64,000 nt of DNA from Aphrocallistes beatrix (taxonomy: Eukaryota; Porifera; Hexactinellida; Sceptrulophora; Aphrocallistidae): contig OY725490.1 in NCBI GenBank assembly GCA_963281255.1, positions 248,001 through 312,000 of the forward strand, read 5' to 3'. Both the position numbers and the translations under genes were made by a program. Below the pieces are notes generated by a model. It had not been told where the DNA came from, did not search any database, and saw nothing but the letters and a program-made list of their open reading frames with translations. Below, piece after piece: positions 53,153 to 63,411 of this stretch (position 1 is its first letter; each line of letters opens with the position of its first letter).

Positions 53153-54271
53153 ATGGCAGCCAAATTTCCTATCGCCCAAGCACCTAAAAGAGGAGATCAC
53201 GTTATCAATAATGGAGCGTTGAAAATTCAAGAAGATATCATCGATCAATTCTTAGCCAAAAATTCCGAAACCTTTAAGGAAAAAAACTTCGACGATTTAG
53301 AATTAGCTGGTTTCATCCCATACTGCAGTGAGTTGTACATATCGCACGAGCGACCACTACGTCTAGATCTATTAGAAGAGATTGAGGAAAAAATGGTTGT
53401 TCACAAACCAAATAGCGGTGTATCCAGTGATTCTAATTCAGAAAATTTTGGCAAAACCAATGAGCCTTTGAAAAAAAAAATTTTAGACGTAATGCAAACA
53501 TTGTTCAATTATTTGATAACAAACGGCGAGTTACAGAATTCCGGGGAATTAGAAGAAATGACTGAAGCTATATCAGAAATTATCTACGACCATAAGTACA
53601 ACACAAAAGATGAACCATTCTACCTAGACAATGATGCTCGAGGGGAATATTTAAAAAAGAGTGGAACCACAAAGGAAAAGAATGCAAGAGCAGATAAAGT
53701 GAAGGATTGCAAAGATGAGGTTGAAAAGTTGTTTAAGCAATTGACCCTCCCTGAAACTCTTAAAAAATGGGTGACCCAATTATACGAGATAGCAAAAAAT
53801 GTTAGATCTACTGGTATTCCTTCACCTCATGTTAAACTAGTTCCTTACGATGATAAGAAACATCTCAATGAGAAAAGTCTCGACGAATTCTCAATAAAGC
53901 CTGGATATCAAGATGGATGTGGAGATCTGTGGATAGGAGTTGCTAACACAAAGTCGGGACAAATTCCAGGGAAGATTCAAGAGGATAAAGGCAATGGATA
54001 TATTTGTTATTATTCCGATGAGAAAAATGCTTGTAAAACAAAAGACTTCAACTTCATTGCTTCGCCTGGAGCGAGATGTGTCAAATCGAAGGACGAGGCT
54101 CCAGAAACAGCACTTCAATTCGGCAAACACTACGTTGCTATCGCCAAGACTCAATACGGAAGGATTCCTGGGGAAACGACTGATGGTCATACTTGCTTTT
54201 ACCCTTATAAGGGCAAAACCCTATTATCAACAGAGGATTTCTATTGGGTGGTTTTTAAACGCAAGAATTAA
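53153..54271 (+). CDS. two-repeat DM9 protein with novel N-terminal domain, intact
   Basis: 372 residues, single exon. Residues ~258-305 (DLWIGVANTKSGQIPGKIQE...) and ~326-372 (HYVAIAKTQYGRIPGETTDG...) are tandem DM9 (DUF3421) repeats with the usual IPGK/IPGE turn. DM9 proteins of insects and bivalves bind mannose-type sugars and respond to infection, so lectin activity is plausible. Residues 1-~225 form a charged helical region (ISHERPLRLDLLEEIEEKMV; ELEEMTEAISEII) that I cannot match to a family. No signal peptide or membrane segment: cytosolic. Only intact copy of three. Confidence 0.82.
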   Translation: MAAKFPIAQAPKRGDHVINNGALKIQEDIIDQFLAKNSETFKEKNFDDLELAGFIPYCSELYISHERPLRLDLLEEIEEKMVVHKPNSGVSSDSNSENFGKTNEPLKKKILDVMQTLFNYLITNGELQNSGELEEMTEAISEIIYDHKYNTKDEPFYLDNDARGEYLKKSGTTKEKNARADKVKDCKDEVEKLFKQLTLPETLKKWVTQLYEIAKNVRSTGIPSPHVKLVPYDDKKHLNEKSLDEFSIKPGYQDGCGDLWIGVANTKSGQIPGKIQEDKGNGYICYYSDEKNACKTKDFNFIASPGARCVKSKDEAPETALQFGKHYVAIAKTQYGRIPGETTDGHTCFYPYKGKTLLSTEDFYWVVFKRKN

Positions 54272-54543
54272 ATGGCAGTAACTCGCTATTCTACTGGGGT
54301 TGTCTCTATGAACAATTCTTTCAGTATGTTTTGTTAGTTTTGCATGCAAGCTTTGTTGAGTTACACAAATTGTTGGGGAGGAAGTTTCGGGAGATTGCGT
54401 ATCCATTACATACTTTGATAATATAGATTGATTTGGAATCCCGTTAGATGCATATTAATTCTTTCACAATGATATATCATACTGATGTGATGGGCACAGA
54501 TCAAAACGACCACAAACAAAATGGTCACACACTTAAACCTTAA

Positions 54544-54644
54544 CTGTAGAATTCCCAGCATTTATATGGCTTCAGTGCCATATAAAATAGCTGGGAGACA
54601 TCCGCGATATCGGGGACACTGTGTCCCCACTGAGCATTCTACGG
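54544..54644. mobile_element. 101-bp TTAA-flanked MITE (piggyBac-like), copy 2
   Basis: TTAA 54540-54543 and 54645-54648; ends CTGTAGAATTCCCAG and CCGTAGAATGCTCAG. Absent from the sister DM9 flanks at 20525 and 46430. Confidence 0.85.
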
Positions 54645-55221
54645 TTAAACCACACACTCAAACTGCCCCAACCAAAGCGTATAAATTAGCTAGAATTTTG
54701 ATTTTCCTATTCACAATATCCAAAGTTATCAACTAACACAGTGTATTGTAACTCTTTTTTGTTACATATATCACATATTCTAATCAACCCATCAAGTAAC
54801 ACAGTGACATTGTACAACTTTTGTTTTGAGATATTCAGTATATTAGGTTCGCAAGTTTAATATTGGTATTATCTAGTATTTTATACGTTTCTGATGTTAA
54901 TACTTATTAATTTATTTCAGAACTGAAATTTTTAAAAAAATGCATTTAGTTTTTATATTTTTGTTAATAAATTGCGACAAATATTTATAAAATATGTGAA
55001 CAAATTTTCTGTAAAATTTATCAATCTCAGATTAATACTGTCAAATTAAAATCCGTATAATACATCAGTCTAGGTGAAATTAATAGAAATTGAGAATTAG
55101 TTGCGTGGTCGTTTTTGTTCGTGGTCGTTTGGACTAGCAATCCATAGAAGCTACTCCATAGTATGCTTAAATAACAGAACTAGCTTCCTAGCACATATTC
55201 ATCCAATCAATCTTGATTCAA

Positions 55222-55262
55222 ATCTCAAATTACAACTGACACAGACGCTCTCCTATAAAAAG
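55222..55262 (+). promoter_or_regulatory. NHL-c core promoter
   Basis: ATCTCAAATTACAA 55222-55235, TATAAAAAG 55254-55262. Confidence 0.55.
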
Positions 55263-55345
55263 AATGTGAAACATATTCTCCTCATATCCATAGTAATTTA
55301 ATGTCTATTCTTTCTTGACTAAATCCTCAGTTTCATATAGAAAAG

Positions 55346-56233
55346 ATGGCTGGTATTATTGACTCCGTAAGAGAGCATCAACAATAGCGTTTTGACCATT
55401 TAATAACTGCAGAACTTCCTGAATTAATGAAAACTTATTTTCTTAAAAAGTCTTGCTGTGTAGCAATAGATCCATTCACTGAACAAATCTATGTACTTGT
55501 GGATAATAAAAATTTCATTTCATGGGATGTGTTGATCTACTCTCAGTCTGAGAGCAACTAGAATGGTTCTCATACGCGGACATAGGGCATATTTGCGGTA
55601 TGGCGATACATAAGAAGGATCGCTATCTAGTTTCAGGGCAATGTTGCCTTCATCACTTCATGTTAACATATTCTATTAGTCTCATTGGTAGCAAGAATGA
55701 TGAAGGCTCTGGTATTGGAGAGTTCATGGAACCTAGACAACTTGATATTTCTAATGAGGGAGATCTATTCATTGCAGATTTTGGAAATAATCGTGTACAA
55801 ATCCTGGATTGTAACCTAGAGACACATTTCCCACCACTCCATGTTAAATCCACGTGATGTCAAACCGACACCAGATGAGGTTTATGTGTTAGAAGTTGGT
55901 CCAGAGCAATCCATTCAACGCATCCACATTTTCACTAACATGGGCGAGAAATTACGTTCTTTTCTCTTAGACACGATCCCGAATAGTGTTCGATGTTGGG
56001 GATTTTGTATAGATACTTATGGAAACGTTATTGCAATTGATAATGCAACTCACCAAATCAAGTTCTTCACAAGAGAAGGAAATCTCTTCCAAACAATGGA
56101 TACAACTACTACTATACGATATCATTTTAAGCATCTAATTGGATTAGCATGGATGTCCAATCAGAAATTAATTGTTTTATCTAAGAGTTTCCGTAATAGA
56201 CTAGAAATATTTATTAGTTTTAGATGTAATTAA
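55346..56233 (+). pseudogene. NHL-c pseudogene
   Basis: MAGIIDSVREHQQ then TAG at codon 14. A further stop near 55558, and about 10 bp lost near 55817 where sisters read QYKRHIS. 55600-55857 and 55841-56233 remain open and well conserved. Confidence 0.85.
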
Positions 56234-56860
56234 ACTGTCAAAAAATCTCATAGTGTTTATACAAAATAAAAAGCATGCTTTGTTGAATTATGAGCATTTA
56301 ACTCGTCAACTTGCTTTGCAAAAGTTGGTTTGGGTAGTTGTTTACAACCTTCATCGACTCTTTCACTTTGAAATCTAGAAAACATTGTAAGATGTATTCG
56401 CTCTCCATTTAATACAGACTAACAGAACTATTACGAACGATACTACTGTGCTAGTTGTTTTCATTAATTGAGAAAAATGCCTGCAGTGTGAATCACCAGC
56501 TGTCGAGTCGCGTCGTTGATTTTGTAATCCGATATTCACATTTCAGGTGCCTTCGAGTAACTTCCTAGAGCTCAACTATCGCTCTATCGACCTACATTTT
56601 CTAAATATTCTAAGTTTATAGTCTTAGTTTCTATTTCTGTATGGCATCCAGCGACCCCAGCACATCATTTCCCACGAATTTCTTCGCCATGTCCCGCCTT
56701 CATCATTTCCAGATGGCATGTATGGTGAAACGATATTTCAAACGATATTTCAACTATAAATATGAAGTATTCCAACAAGTAAATTCAAATATACCATTAG
56801 TAAATTGACTAGCATCTTAGCGTATGAATATATAGTACTACAATGGATTATGTAACAAAG
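56234..56860. other. spacer
   Basis: NHL 3' flank (resembles 30841-31080), then a scrap of the GTCCCGC repeat near 56685-56725. No gene. Confidence 0.5.
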
Positions 56861-56865
56861 TGCAA

Positions 56866-56879
56866 TTCTCAAACTACAC
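56866..56879 (+). promoter_or_regulatory. NHL promoter box, TATA lost
   Basis: TTCTCAAACTACAC; the TATA position reads TTTCATTTAAGTAG. Confidence 0.45.
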
Positions 56880-56982
56880 AATAGCCACATAAGGTTTCAT
56901 TTAAGTAGCCATGCGCTATGCTTTCTTTAGTGTTCATTAAAACTAACTATTGTTCTTTCCAACGTAAATTTTTAGCATTGAG

Positions 56983-57884
56983 ATGGCTAGTCTTACAGAC
57001 TCTGCAGAAGAAAATCCAAAAGTAAAGTTCCATTCAATTACCTACAAAGCTTAGTAATAATTCGATTGAAGGTGAGTTTGTATGAAACGTCTTGTTGTGT
57101 AGCCATCGATGCATTTAATAACCAAATTTATGCACTTTTGGACAACCCAGATCGTGGATATTTTAGAGTATTTGTCTACTCTCATTCTGGAGAGTATCTA
57201 TATTTGTTCATACACGACAAGCAGGAGTCTATAAATGGTATGGCGATACATAAGAACAATTTGTATATAGTTTCTGGGCAGTGCCACTTTCTTCATTTGA
57301 AAGTAAAAGTAAAGAAAATAGCTAGTCTCATCAGTGGCAAGAATGATAAAGGTTCTGGTATTGGAGAGTTCATGGTACCTAGACAACTTGATATTTCTAA
57401 AGAGGGAGATCTATTCGTTACTGATTTCGGTAATAATCGTGTACAAATCCTGGATGGCAACCTTCAATACAAGAGACACATTTCCCACCACTCCATGTTA
57501 AAGCCATGTGATGTCAAACTGACACCAGATGAAGTTTATGTGTTAGGAGCTAACCCATTGCATAGGACAAACTGCATTCACATTTTTACTCACATGGGTG
57601 AGAAATTACGCACTGTCATCTTAAATGGGATTCCGAATTGTACGCGTTCTCGAGGATTTTGTGTAGACACATTTGGAAACATTATTATAATTGATAATGC
57701 AAATTCCCAAATCAAGTTCTTCACAAAAGAAGGAAATCTCTTTGAAACAATGCATACAGTATCAACGATATCGATATTGATCAATCACAAGGAGTTAATC
57801 GGAATAGCTTGGATAACCAATCAGAAATTGGTTGCTTTATCAAAGGACTTTTTCAATAGACTAGAGATATTTTCTTACTTTTAG
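56983..57884 (+). pseudogene. NHL gene with disrupted N-terminus
   Basis: ATG at 56983 (MASLTDSAEENPK) runs into TAG TAA after 23 codons. From about 57066 the family frame is open to the end (272 codons; SCCVAIDAFNNQIYALLDN ... NRLEIFSYF). It has an unusual Lys-rich VKVKKIASLISG in blade 2. No suitable ATG restores blade 1, and the TATA box is gone. Confidence 0.75.
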
Positions 57885-58500
57885 TACATTATAAATACTG
57901 ATATTCATCAAACATTTTATTAATAATTGTTTCATATAAACGGCCAATGCAAGTATATGTGTTCATTACGATCCACATTTTGAACGATAATCTAGCATCA
58001 GTAACATAGTTAGTAGTAATTACCACTAGTAAGACTTCGCTATCAAGATAGTATTTTTTAAAATCTATAACAAACGTTAGAGAGGACAAATTGATAGCAG
58101 ATGAAGTCTATGTACTCAGCTCAGCACCCAGGATTCCTTCCTTAATTCATTCAAACAGAAACCTAATGACTCTGTTGCGCAGGCACCATCCACTGATCCC
58201 AGAGGAGTTGAGGCTATTGAGCATACAACTCATTGATCTGTATCCGCTACTAGATGGGTATTCTTGCGATTGAATTTGTGAAAAAGTAGAAACTCAATAT
58301 AGGACCAATAAGTTTTAAATTAAGGATGCGTATGAAACATGAGCTTACTATCCGTTGTTTGTAACTTTATTGTTTTCTCCTATTATTATCTGTAATGAAT
58401 GCTGAATTTCATTGGATAACTATGAGTCAAAATATACTAGAGTGATTATTTTGAATCATCTTGCTAGGACAGTTTATAGAATTAAGTGTGTCCACTTGTA
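57885..58500 (+). repeat. NHL-like scrap and 3' flank
   Basis: 58091-58130 encodes ADEVYVLSSAP as in the older NHL genes. 58270-58500 matches the flank at 29500-29740 that forms the extension of the gene at 28491. Confidence 0.55.
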
Positions 58501-58504
58501 TGAT

Positions 58505-58760
58505 AGCAATTCATATGTGAGATAGAGTATAGATTAGTATACAGATTCTATTAAAATTTCAGCCTTCTATCTCCTATAATGGCTGAGTTATGCTCGAATA
58601 ACTTTATTGCTTAACTTTTAAAAATGTGACAATGACGTCATAATTCCATCGACATTTTGCTCTGAGCTCAGAACTTAGTGGAGCCATAACCAGAAGACTC
58701 CCACATGCCAAAAATCAGCTTTTTGTGCTTGGCAGTTTCTTCGATCAATTCGTTACAGAT
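58505..58760 (-). repeat. GGACACAAAGTGTCC repeat, head part
   Basis: Matches 35900-36125; tail missing. Confidence 0.65.
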
Positions 58761-58928
58761 ATATAAATTTCAGAAATTATTTCCCCTTCAAATTAAAAAA
58801 AGTGGTGAAATAACGCTATTCGGACACAATTTGCATTTCATCGTAAAGTTACATCTTAAACTGACCTGATCTGAATTAGAAAATAACTTACAGATCATCT
58901 GGGCTGACAGTATTATGGTCCAAAAGAA

Positions 58929-59105
58929 GGGTTGCCCCGGGAATGGAATTTCAATTCCCTTTCCCATAGAAACTCACCCGAAATCTCACAGATTTCCACA
59001 TGTGGGAATTCCCATAGCCTTAAAGTAATTTCCATGCCCATTCCAAATAGGAATTTGTGATTTTTCTCATGATAATTCCAACAGATTCCCAATCCCATGG
59101 CAACC
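58929..59105. mobile_element. foldback element with GGTTGCC ends
   Basis: Inverted ends GGGTTGCCCCGGGAATGG and TGGTTGCCATGGGATTGG; internal GGAATTTC/GGAATTCCC palindromes. A related end lies near 63945 (AAGGCAACCC). Confidence 0.6.
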
Positions 59106-59540
59106 ATTGTCAAAAGTCAGAAAACTACTAAATTTATGCATTAAGGCTTCAAATGCCACCTAAAGATTTGATTTTCTTATCTTTTATTCTATTCAAAATA
59201 TCTTGACATAATATAATGAGATTATTGACACATTCAGAAGTGGGTAATTGGTCCGTAATTATATTTTTCCACTCTGAGTTATCACATTATTGAGTTTCTA
59301 CTGTACTGGCACGAAGCTCACCACAATCAGACACAGTTCCAGGTCTTAGACTCGAAAACTCCCTAAAAATCCTTTATTTGAATTTCAATCTCTAAAGACC
59401 ATTATAAATAAGATTGTATGAGTGCCATTAGAAGTTCTATACCTAATATGCTTGTAAAGATCTTATGAGTCCTCTGTAGTATGCTTAATTAGTGCATCTA
59501 GCTTCCTAGCACATATTATTCTAATTAACTCTTGATTCAA

Positions 59541-59581
59541 ATCTCAAATTACAATTGACAAAGACTCTCTACTATAAATAG
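59541..59581 (+). promoter_or_regulatory. NHL-d core promoter
   Basis: ATCTCAAATTACAA 59541-59554, TATAAATAG 59573-59581, ATG 59655. Confidence 0.6.
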
Positions 59582-59654
59582 GTATTTCCTTTCATATTTA
59601 TTGTAAGATAGTTATTCTTTTCCAAGTATATCTAACTTATATTGAATACAAAGG

Positions 59655-60560
59655 ATGATCAGTATTGAAAAATCCGTTCAAGAACAGCCAGAATACCTTT
59701 TCGACCACTTAATAAGGTTTAATGTTGATTTAAGAGGAAGTTCTTTTTACAAACCTCGATATGTACGTAGCTATAGATCGATTTGCCAACCAAATTTATA
59801 TACTATTAATCGACAATTTCTTCATACAAGACTATGGAGAGTACTTAGAGGAGTGGAAAGTATTAATCTACTCTCAGTCTGGAGAGTTTCTAAGACGCTA
59901 CAGTCACCCAGCAATATGCATTGTTTTCAAGGTATGGCGATACATAATAGCAATATTTATATACTTTCAGAGGAGTCCAAATTTTATCATTTCAAAGCAG
60001 CAGATTCTATTAGTCTCATTCATAGCATGAATGATAAAGGTTCTGGTATTGGAGAGTTTATGGAACCTAGACAACTTGATATTTCTAATGAGGGAGATCT
60101 ATACGTTGCTGATTTCGGTAATGATCGTGTACAAATCCTGGATGTTAACCTTCAATACAAGAGACACATTTCACACCACTCCATGTTAAAGCCATGTGAT
60201 GTCAAACTGACACCAGATGAAGTTTATGTGTTTGGAGATTTTCCAGAACAATCCACTTACTGTATCCACATCTTCACTCACATGGGCGAGATAATACGTT
60301 CTGTCGTCTTAAATGAAATTCCGAATAGTGTGCGATGTCGTGGATTTTGCATAGACACTTATAGAAACATTATTATAATTGATAGCGGAAATTCTCACAT
60401 CAAGTTCTTCACAAAAGAAGGAAATGTCTTCGGAAAACTGGAATCATTTGGCGGAGGAAGCTTTAACCTTCTATTCGGAGTAGCTTGGATGGGTGAACAT
60501 AAATTAGTTGTCATTTCTGGAGATTATTACTGTGACCTAGAAATATATTCTTACATTTAA
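59655..60560 (+). CDS. NHL-d protein kept open by compensating frameshifts
   Basis: 301 residues. From about 59760 to 59935 the open frame is not the family frame: the family sequence (YVAIDRFANQIYILLIDN ... VLIYSQSGEFLRRYSH) is in the neighbouring frame. An extra ~4 bp near 59757 and a second indel near 59930 bring the frame back at GMAIHNSNIYIL. The predicted protein therefore has a foreign, Arg/Ser-rich ~57-residue block in place of blade 1. The rest is normal and matches 10065-10943. Either a pseudogene that happens to stay open or a protein with a remade first blade. Confidence 0.65.
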   Translation: MISIEKSVQEQPEYLFDHLIRFNVDLRGSSFYKPRYVRSYRSICQPNLYTINRQFLHTRLWRVLRGVESINLLSVWRVSKTLQSPSNMHCFQGMAIHNSNIYILSEESKFYHFKAADSISLIHSMNDKGSGIGEFMEPRQLDISNEGDLYVADFGNDRVQILDVNLQYKRHISHHSMLKPCDVKLTPDEVYVFGDFPEQSTYCIHIFTHMGEIIRSVVLNEIPNSVRCRGFCIDTYRNIIIIDSGNSHIKFFTKEGNVFGKLESFGGGSFNLLFGVAWMGEHKLVVISGDYYCDLEIYSYI

Positions 60561-60910
60561 TAGTTTACTGTAAATACCTCACATTCACCTGTATCAAATA
60601 GTTCAATCATTTTTGTTTGTAGAATTAAGAAACATTTGTTAGTTCATATTCCATGGTAGGTTAATAGTATAGTAATTCTCAACCATTCTAAACGTGTTTT
60701 CATTGGAACCTAAAAGTAGAGCAATTCCCATTGCATTACGTACGATACTTCTGCGCTAGTTTCTCACTGGCACGTAGCTATTATGCATCAGACTTGAAAA
60801 TTAACAATTTTTTGTGATGTTTCGAGTGATTGCGATTATATCAGTAAAACAGACGTGTTTAGAGGTGATATTTAGGGCTAATATCTAGTATTCAAGCATA
60901 TATACAGGAC
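60561..60910. other. NHL-d 3' flank and repeat scrap
   Basis: Matches 10944-11200; 60790-60870 is a piece of the GGACACAAAGTGTCC repeat. Confidence 0.55.
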
Positions 60911-60913
60911 AGA

Positions 60914-60993
60914 CCAGCATGCCTAATTTACGGGACGGGACGATTCAAGATGCCTAATTTACAGAACGAGACGAGTTAAGATGCCTAATTCAT
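60914..60993. mobile_element. foldback elements at the end of the GT10 fragment
   Basis: Direct repeat of ATGCCTAATTTACGGGACGG / ATGCCTAATTTACAGAACGA; same family as 37604 and 45641. Confidence 0.65.
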
Positions 60994-61394
60994 GGCACTT
61001 CAATTAATCGCAACCTATTCAGATCTCCTCCTGGACGTAAGAGCCACGGAATGTCAGAATGCCTGTAGAGGAAACTGGTGCCGTGGAAATGATGCTTTAG
61101 AAACTCATGTTTCATCAGAGGGTAATAATGTGGCGGTTCATGTCCACCAATCAGTCGGAATGGAGCAGATGGCGGAGTGGAAATTGCCTTTCTCACATCG
61201 CTATCATTCATAACAATGAAGAATTCGCCATCTGGGCTACTAGGATTGCTAGAAAACTGACACGGAATCTCACAGCTTCCATCGAAACTGTGGTTGCAAC
61301 TATTCAATAATTCAGGAATAATTTTAATGACAATGGCAGAGTTTGGAGCAGAAAATAGAATCAGAACGGACGCAAGTATCACGACTAATCTCAT
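60990..61394 (-). pseudogene. GT10 N-terminal fragment
   Basis: Signal sequence MRLVVILASVLILFSAPNSA and first ~134 residues match the intact gene, ending GGDLNRLRLIEV, then straight into the foldback repeat and a stop. The catalytic FEN motif is missing. Start chosen at the family ATG (61394). Confidence 0.85.
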
Positions 61395-61445
61395 TGTAAC
61401 ACAGTTAATGGGAACCAGGTAATAATAAGCGATTCTTACATCCAA

Positions 61446-61655
61446 AATGATAGTTCAATGTTAGGATGCAATTTAGAATGAACTCCCTAAGTACTCGCTA
61501 TATACTACATATCAATGCACTAGTAGGATATCACATATTTTACTTAAAAACTTGAGGGTATTCTAGATAACCATATAGTGTCCATTCTAGCATAGCTATA
61601 TAGTATCTATGCGCTAGTGGCATATACACATTTAAAAAACATACATACCAGCCGT
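61446..61655. other. GT10 5' flank
   Basis: Matches 13960-14150; nothing else. Confidence 0.55.
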
Positions 61656-62066
61656 CAGTGGTGTTTTGGGGGAGGGGGCGCGGGGGGGCGCTGCCCCCAC
61701 TTTTTTACATTGTATCATTATCACTATGTTGACTAAAACCTAAATATACTCGCAAACGCTTGTGATGAATTGGCGCGAAGCACAAAGTGGTAATCAGGTT
61801 ACAGGAAGGAAATTCAAATTCCGTATGAGATTTGATAAGAATTGATGTACAATTATATTTGACCACCTTAAGTTTAAAAATTTTTCTGGGGGGTTACCCC
61901 CCAGACCCCCCATTACCTGCGCTCGCTCCGCTCGCTTTTGGCCCCCCCTGAGTCTAAACCCTGTATCCGCCCCTGCCATCATGGAATTAAAATTTCACGA
62001 AAAAACATATAACTTTTTACGGGAAGGAAGCGCCCCCCCACTTCTATTTTTGGCAAAACACCGCTG
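61656..62066. mobile_element. hAT-type element with GC-rich ends
   Basis: 411 bp, ends CAGTGGTGTTTTG and CAGCGGTGTTTTG, perfect 8-bp duplication CCAGCCGT at 61648-61655 and 62067-62074. Contains a second decayed end (inverse of CAGGGGCGGATACAGGGT) near 61960-61978. Inserted into the GTCCCGC repeat 61641-62275. Confidence 0.88.
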
Positions 62067-62089
62067 CCAGCCGTCCCTCGGGCCAACTT

Positions 62090-62275
62090 CCGCTTTTTTC
62101 ACGCTTCTATTGGGTTGACGTCATGAGTATTGAGTATCCTATACTATTTAGATGAATTATGTCCCGCTTTTCAAGATTCCATTTATAATAATTTTTATGT
62201 ATCGCATCGTGTCCGCGAAATTCATAGTCGCATCCCGCTTTTACCATGGCTCAAGTTACAAGTATGGAGACACGA
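62090..62275 (+). mobile_element. GTCCCGC-repeat element, right part
   Basis: Continuation of the copy split by the hAT element; same position before NHL-a as in other blocks. Confidence 0.65.
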
Positions 62276-62509
62276 TACCTCAACTGTTAATACAAGAAAA
62301 TTTCAAATTTAACACTTACGTAATGTATCTAGCATCCTAGTATATAGGTACATTACTCTAAAGGACTATGTAGCGATATCTAATTTTCAAATGAAAATAT
62401 TCTTAAATTCATCTGTAAATTCCTTCACGATTTACTTTATTCAATATTCATTAACGATCAATTATCCTTTCCAAAGTAATCCTCATGTAGTATGATCATT
62501 AGCATAGGG

Positions 62510-63370
62510 ATAACCAGTCTCATAGACTCGATAAAAGAAGATCTTGAATAGCCTTTCGATTACTCAAAATGCATAAAGATTCATGACGCACAAACTAATA
62601 CTCTTGATGAGCTTCATTGTGTAGCTATTGATCCGTTTACTGACCAAATGTATTGTACTTTTAGTCAATGAATTATTCAGAAATGGAACAGTGTTGGATT
62701 ACTCTCAGTCTGGAGAGTTTCTAAGACCGTTCTCCCACGAGAAGATGGAGTATACTCATGATATTGCGATACATAAGAACAATGTCTATATAGTTTTAGG
62801 GAAATGTTGTCTTCTTCATTTCAAAGTAGCAGATTCTATTCGCCTCATTCATAGCAAGGATGATGGATGTTCTGGTATTGGAAGTTAATGGAGCCTAGAC
62901 AACTTGATATTTCTGATGAGGGAGATATGTTCATTGCTTATTTCGGAAATAATCTTGTACAAATCCTGGATGGTAACCTTGAACACAAGAGTCACATTTC
63001 CCACCACTCTATGCTAAAGCCACGTGATGTCAAACTGACACCAGATGTTAGGAGATATTCCAGAACAATCCACTTGCTGCATTCACATTTTCATTCACAT
63101 AATTGAAAAATTATGTTCTCTTATCCTAAATGGGATCCCGAATAGTATTCAATGCCGTGGATTTTGTGTAGACACTCATAGAAAGACTTTTATAATTGAT
63201 AATGTAACTTCTCAAATCAAGTTCTTCACGAAAGAAGGATTTCTCCCAAACAATGGATACATTAGACGCGACAAAAGTTGAGGAGACTAGTCGGAGTAGC
63301 TTGGATACCCAATAAATTAGTCGTTTTATCTAAGATATTTTGCAATAGATTATAAATATATTCTTGCATT
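62510..63370 (+). pseudogene. NHL-a pseudogene, block 4
   Basis: Start codon changed to ATA (62510-62512), early TAG at codon 13, frameshifts near 62650, 62885, 63045 and 63240, and a damaged last blade. 62628-62888 and 62867-63106 are the longest open parts. Most decayed of the NHL-a copies. Confidence 0.85.
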
Positions 63371-63411
63371 ATTTGGACTGTCTTAAAATTGCATATTCTT
63401 TATGCGATTAG

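Noticed and set aside
58091..58273. 60-codon frame LLRRHHPLIPEELRLLSIQL
   Set aside because: Only its start resembles NHL sequence and the rest matches nothing; no promoter or family support.
61794..61982. 62-codon Gly/Arg-rich minus-strand frame
   Set aside because: Lies inside the hAT element and crosses its nested older end.
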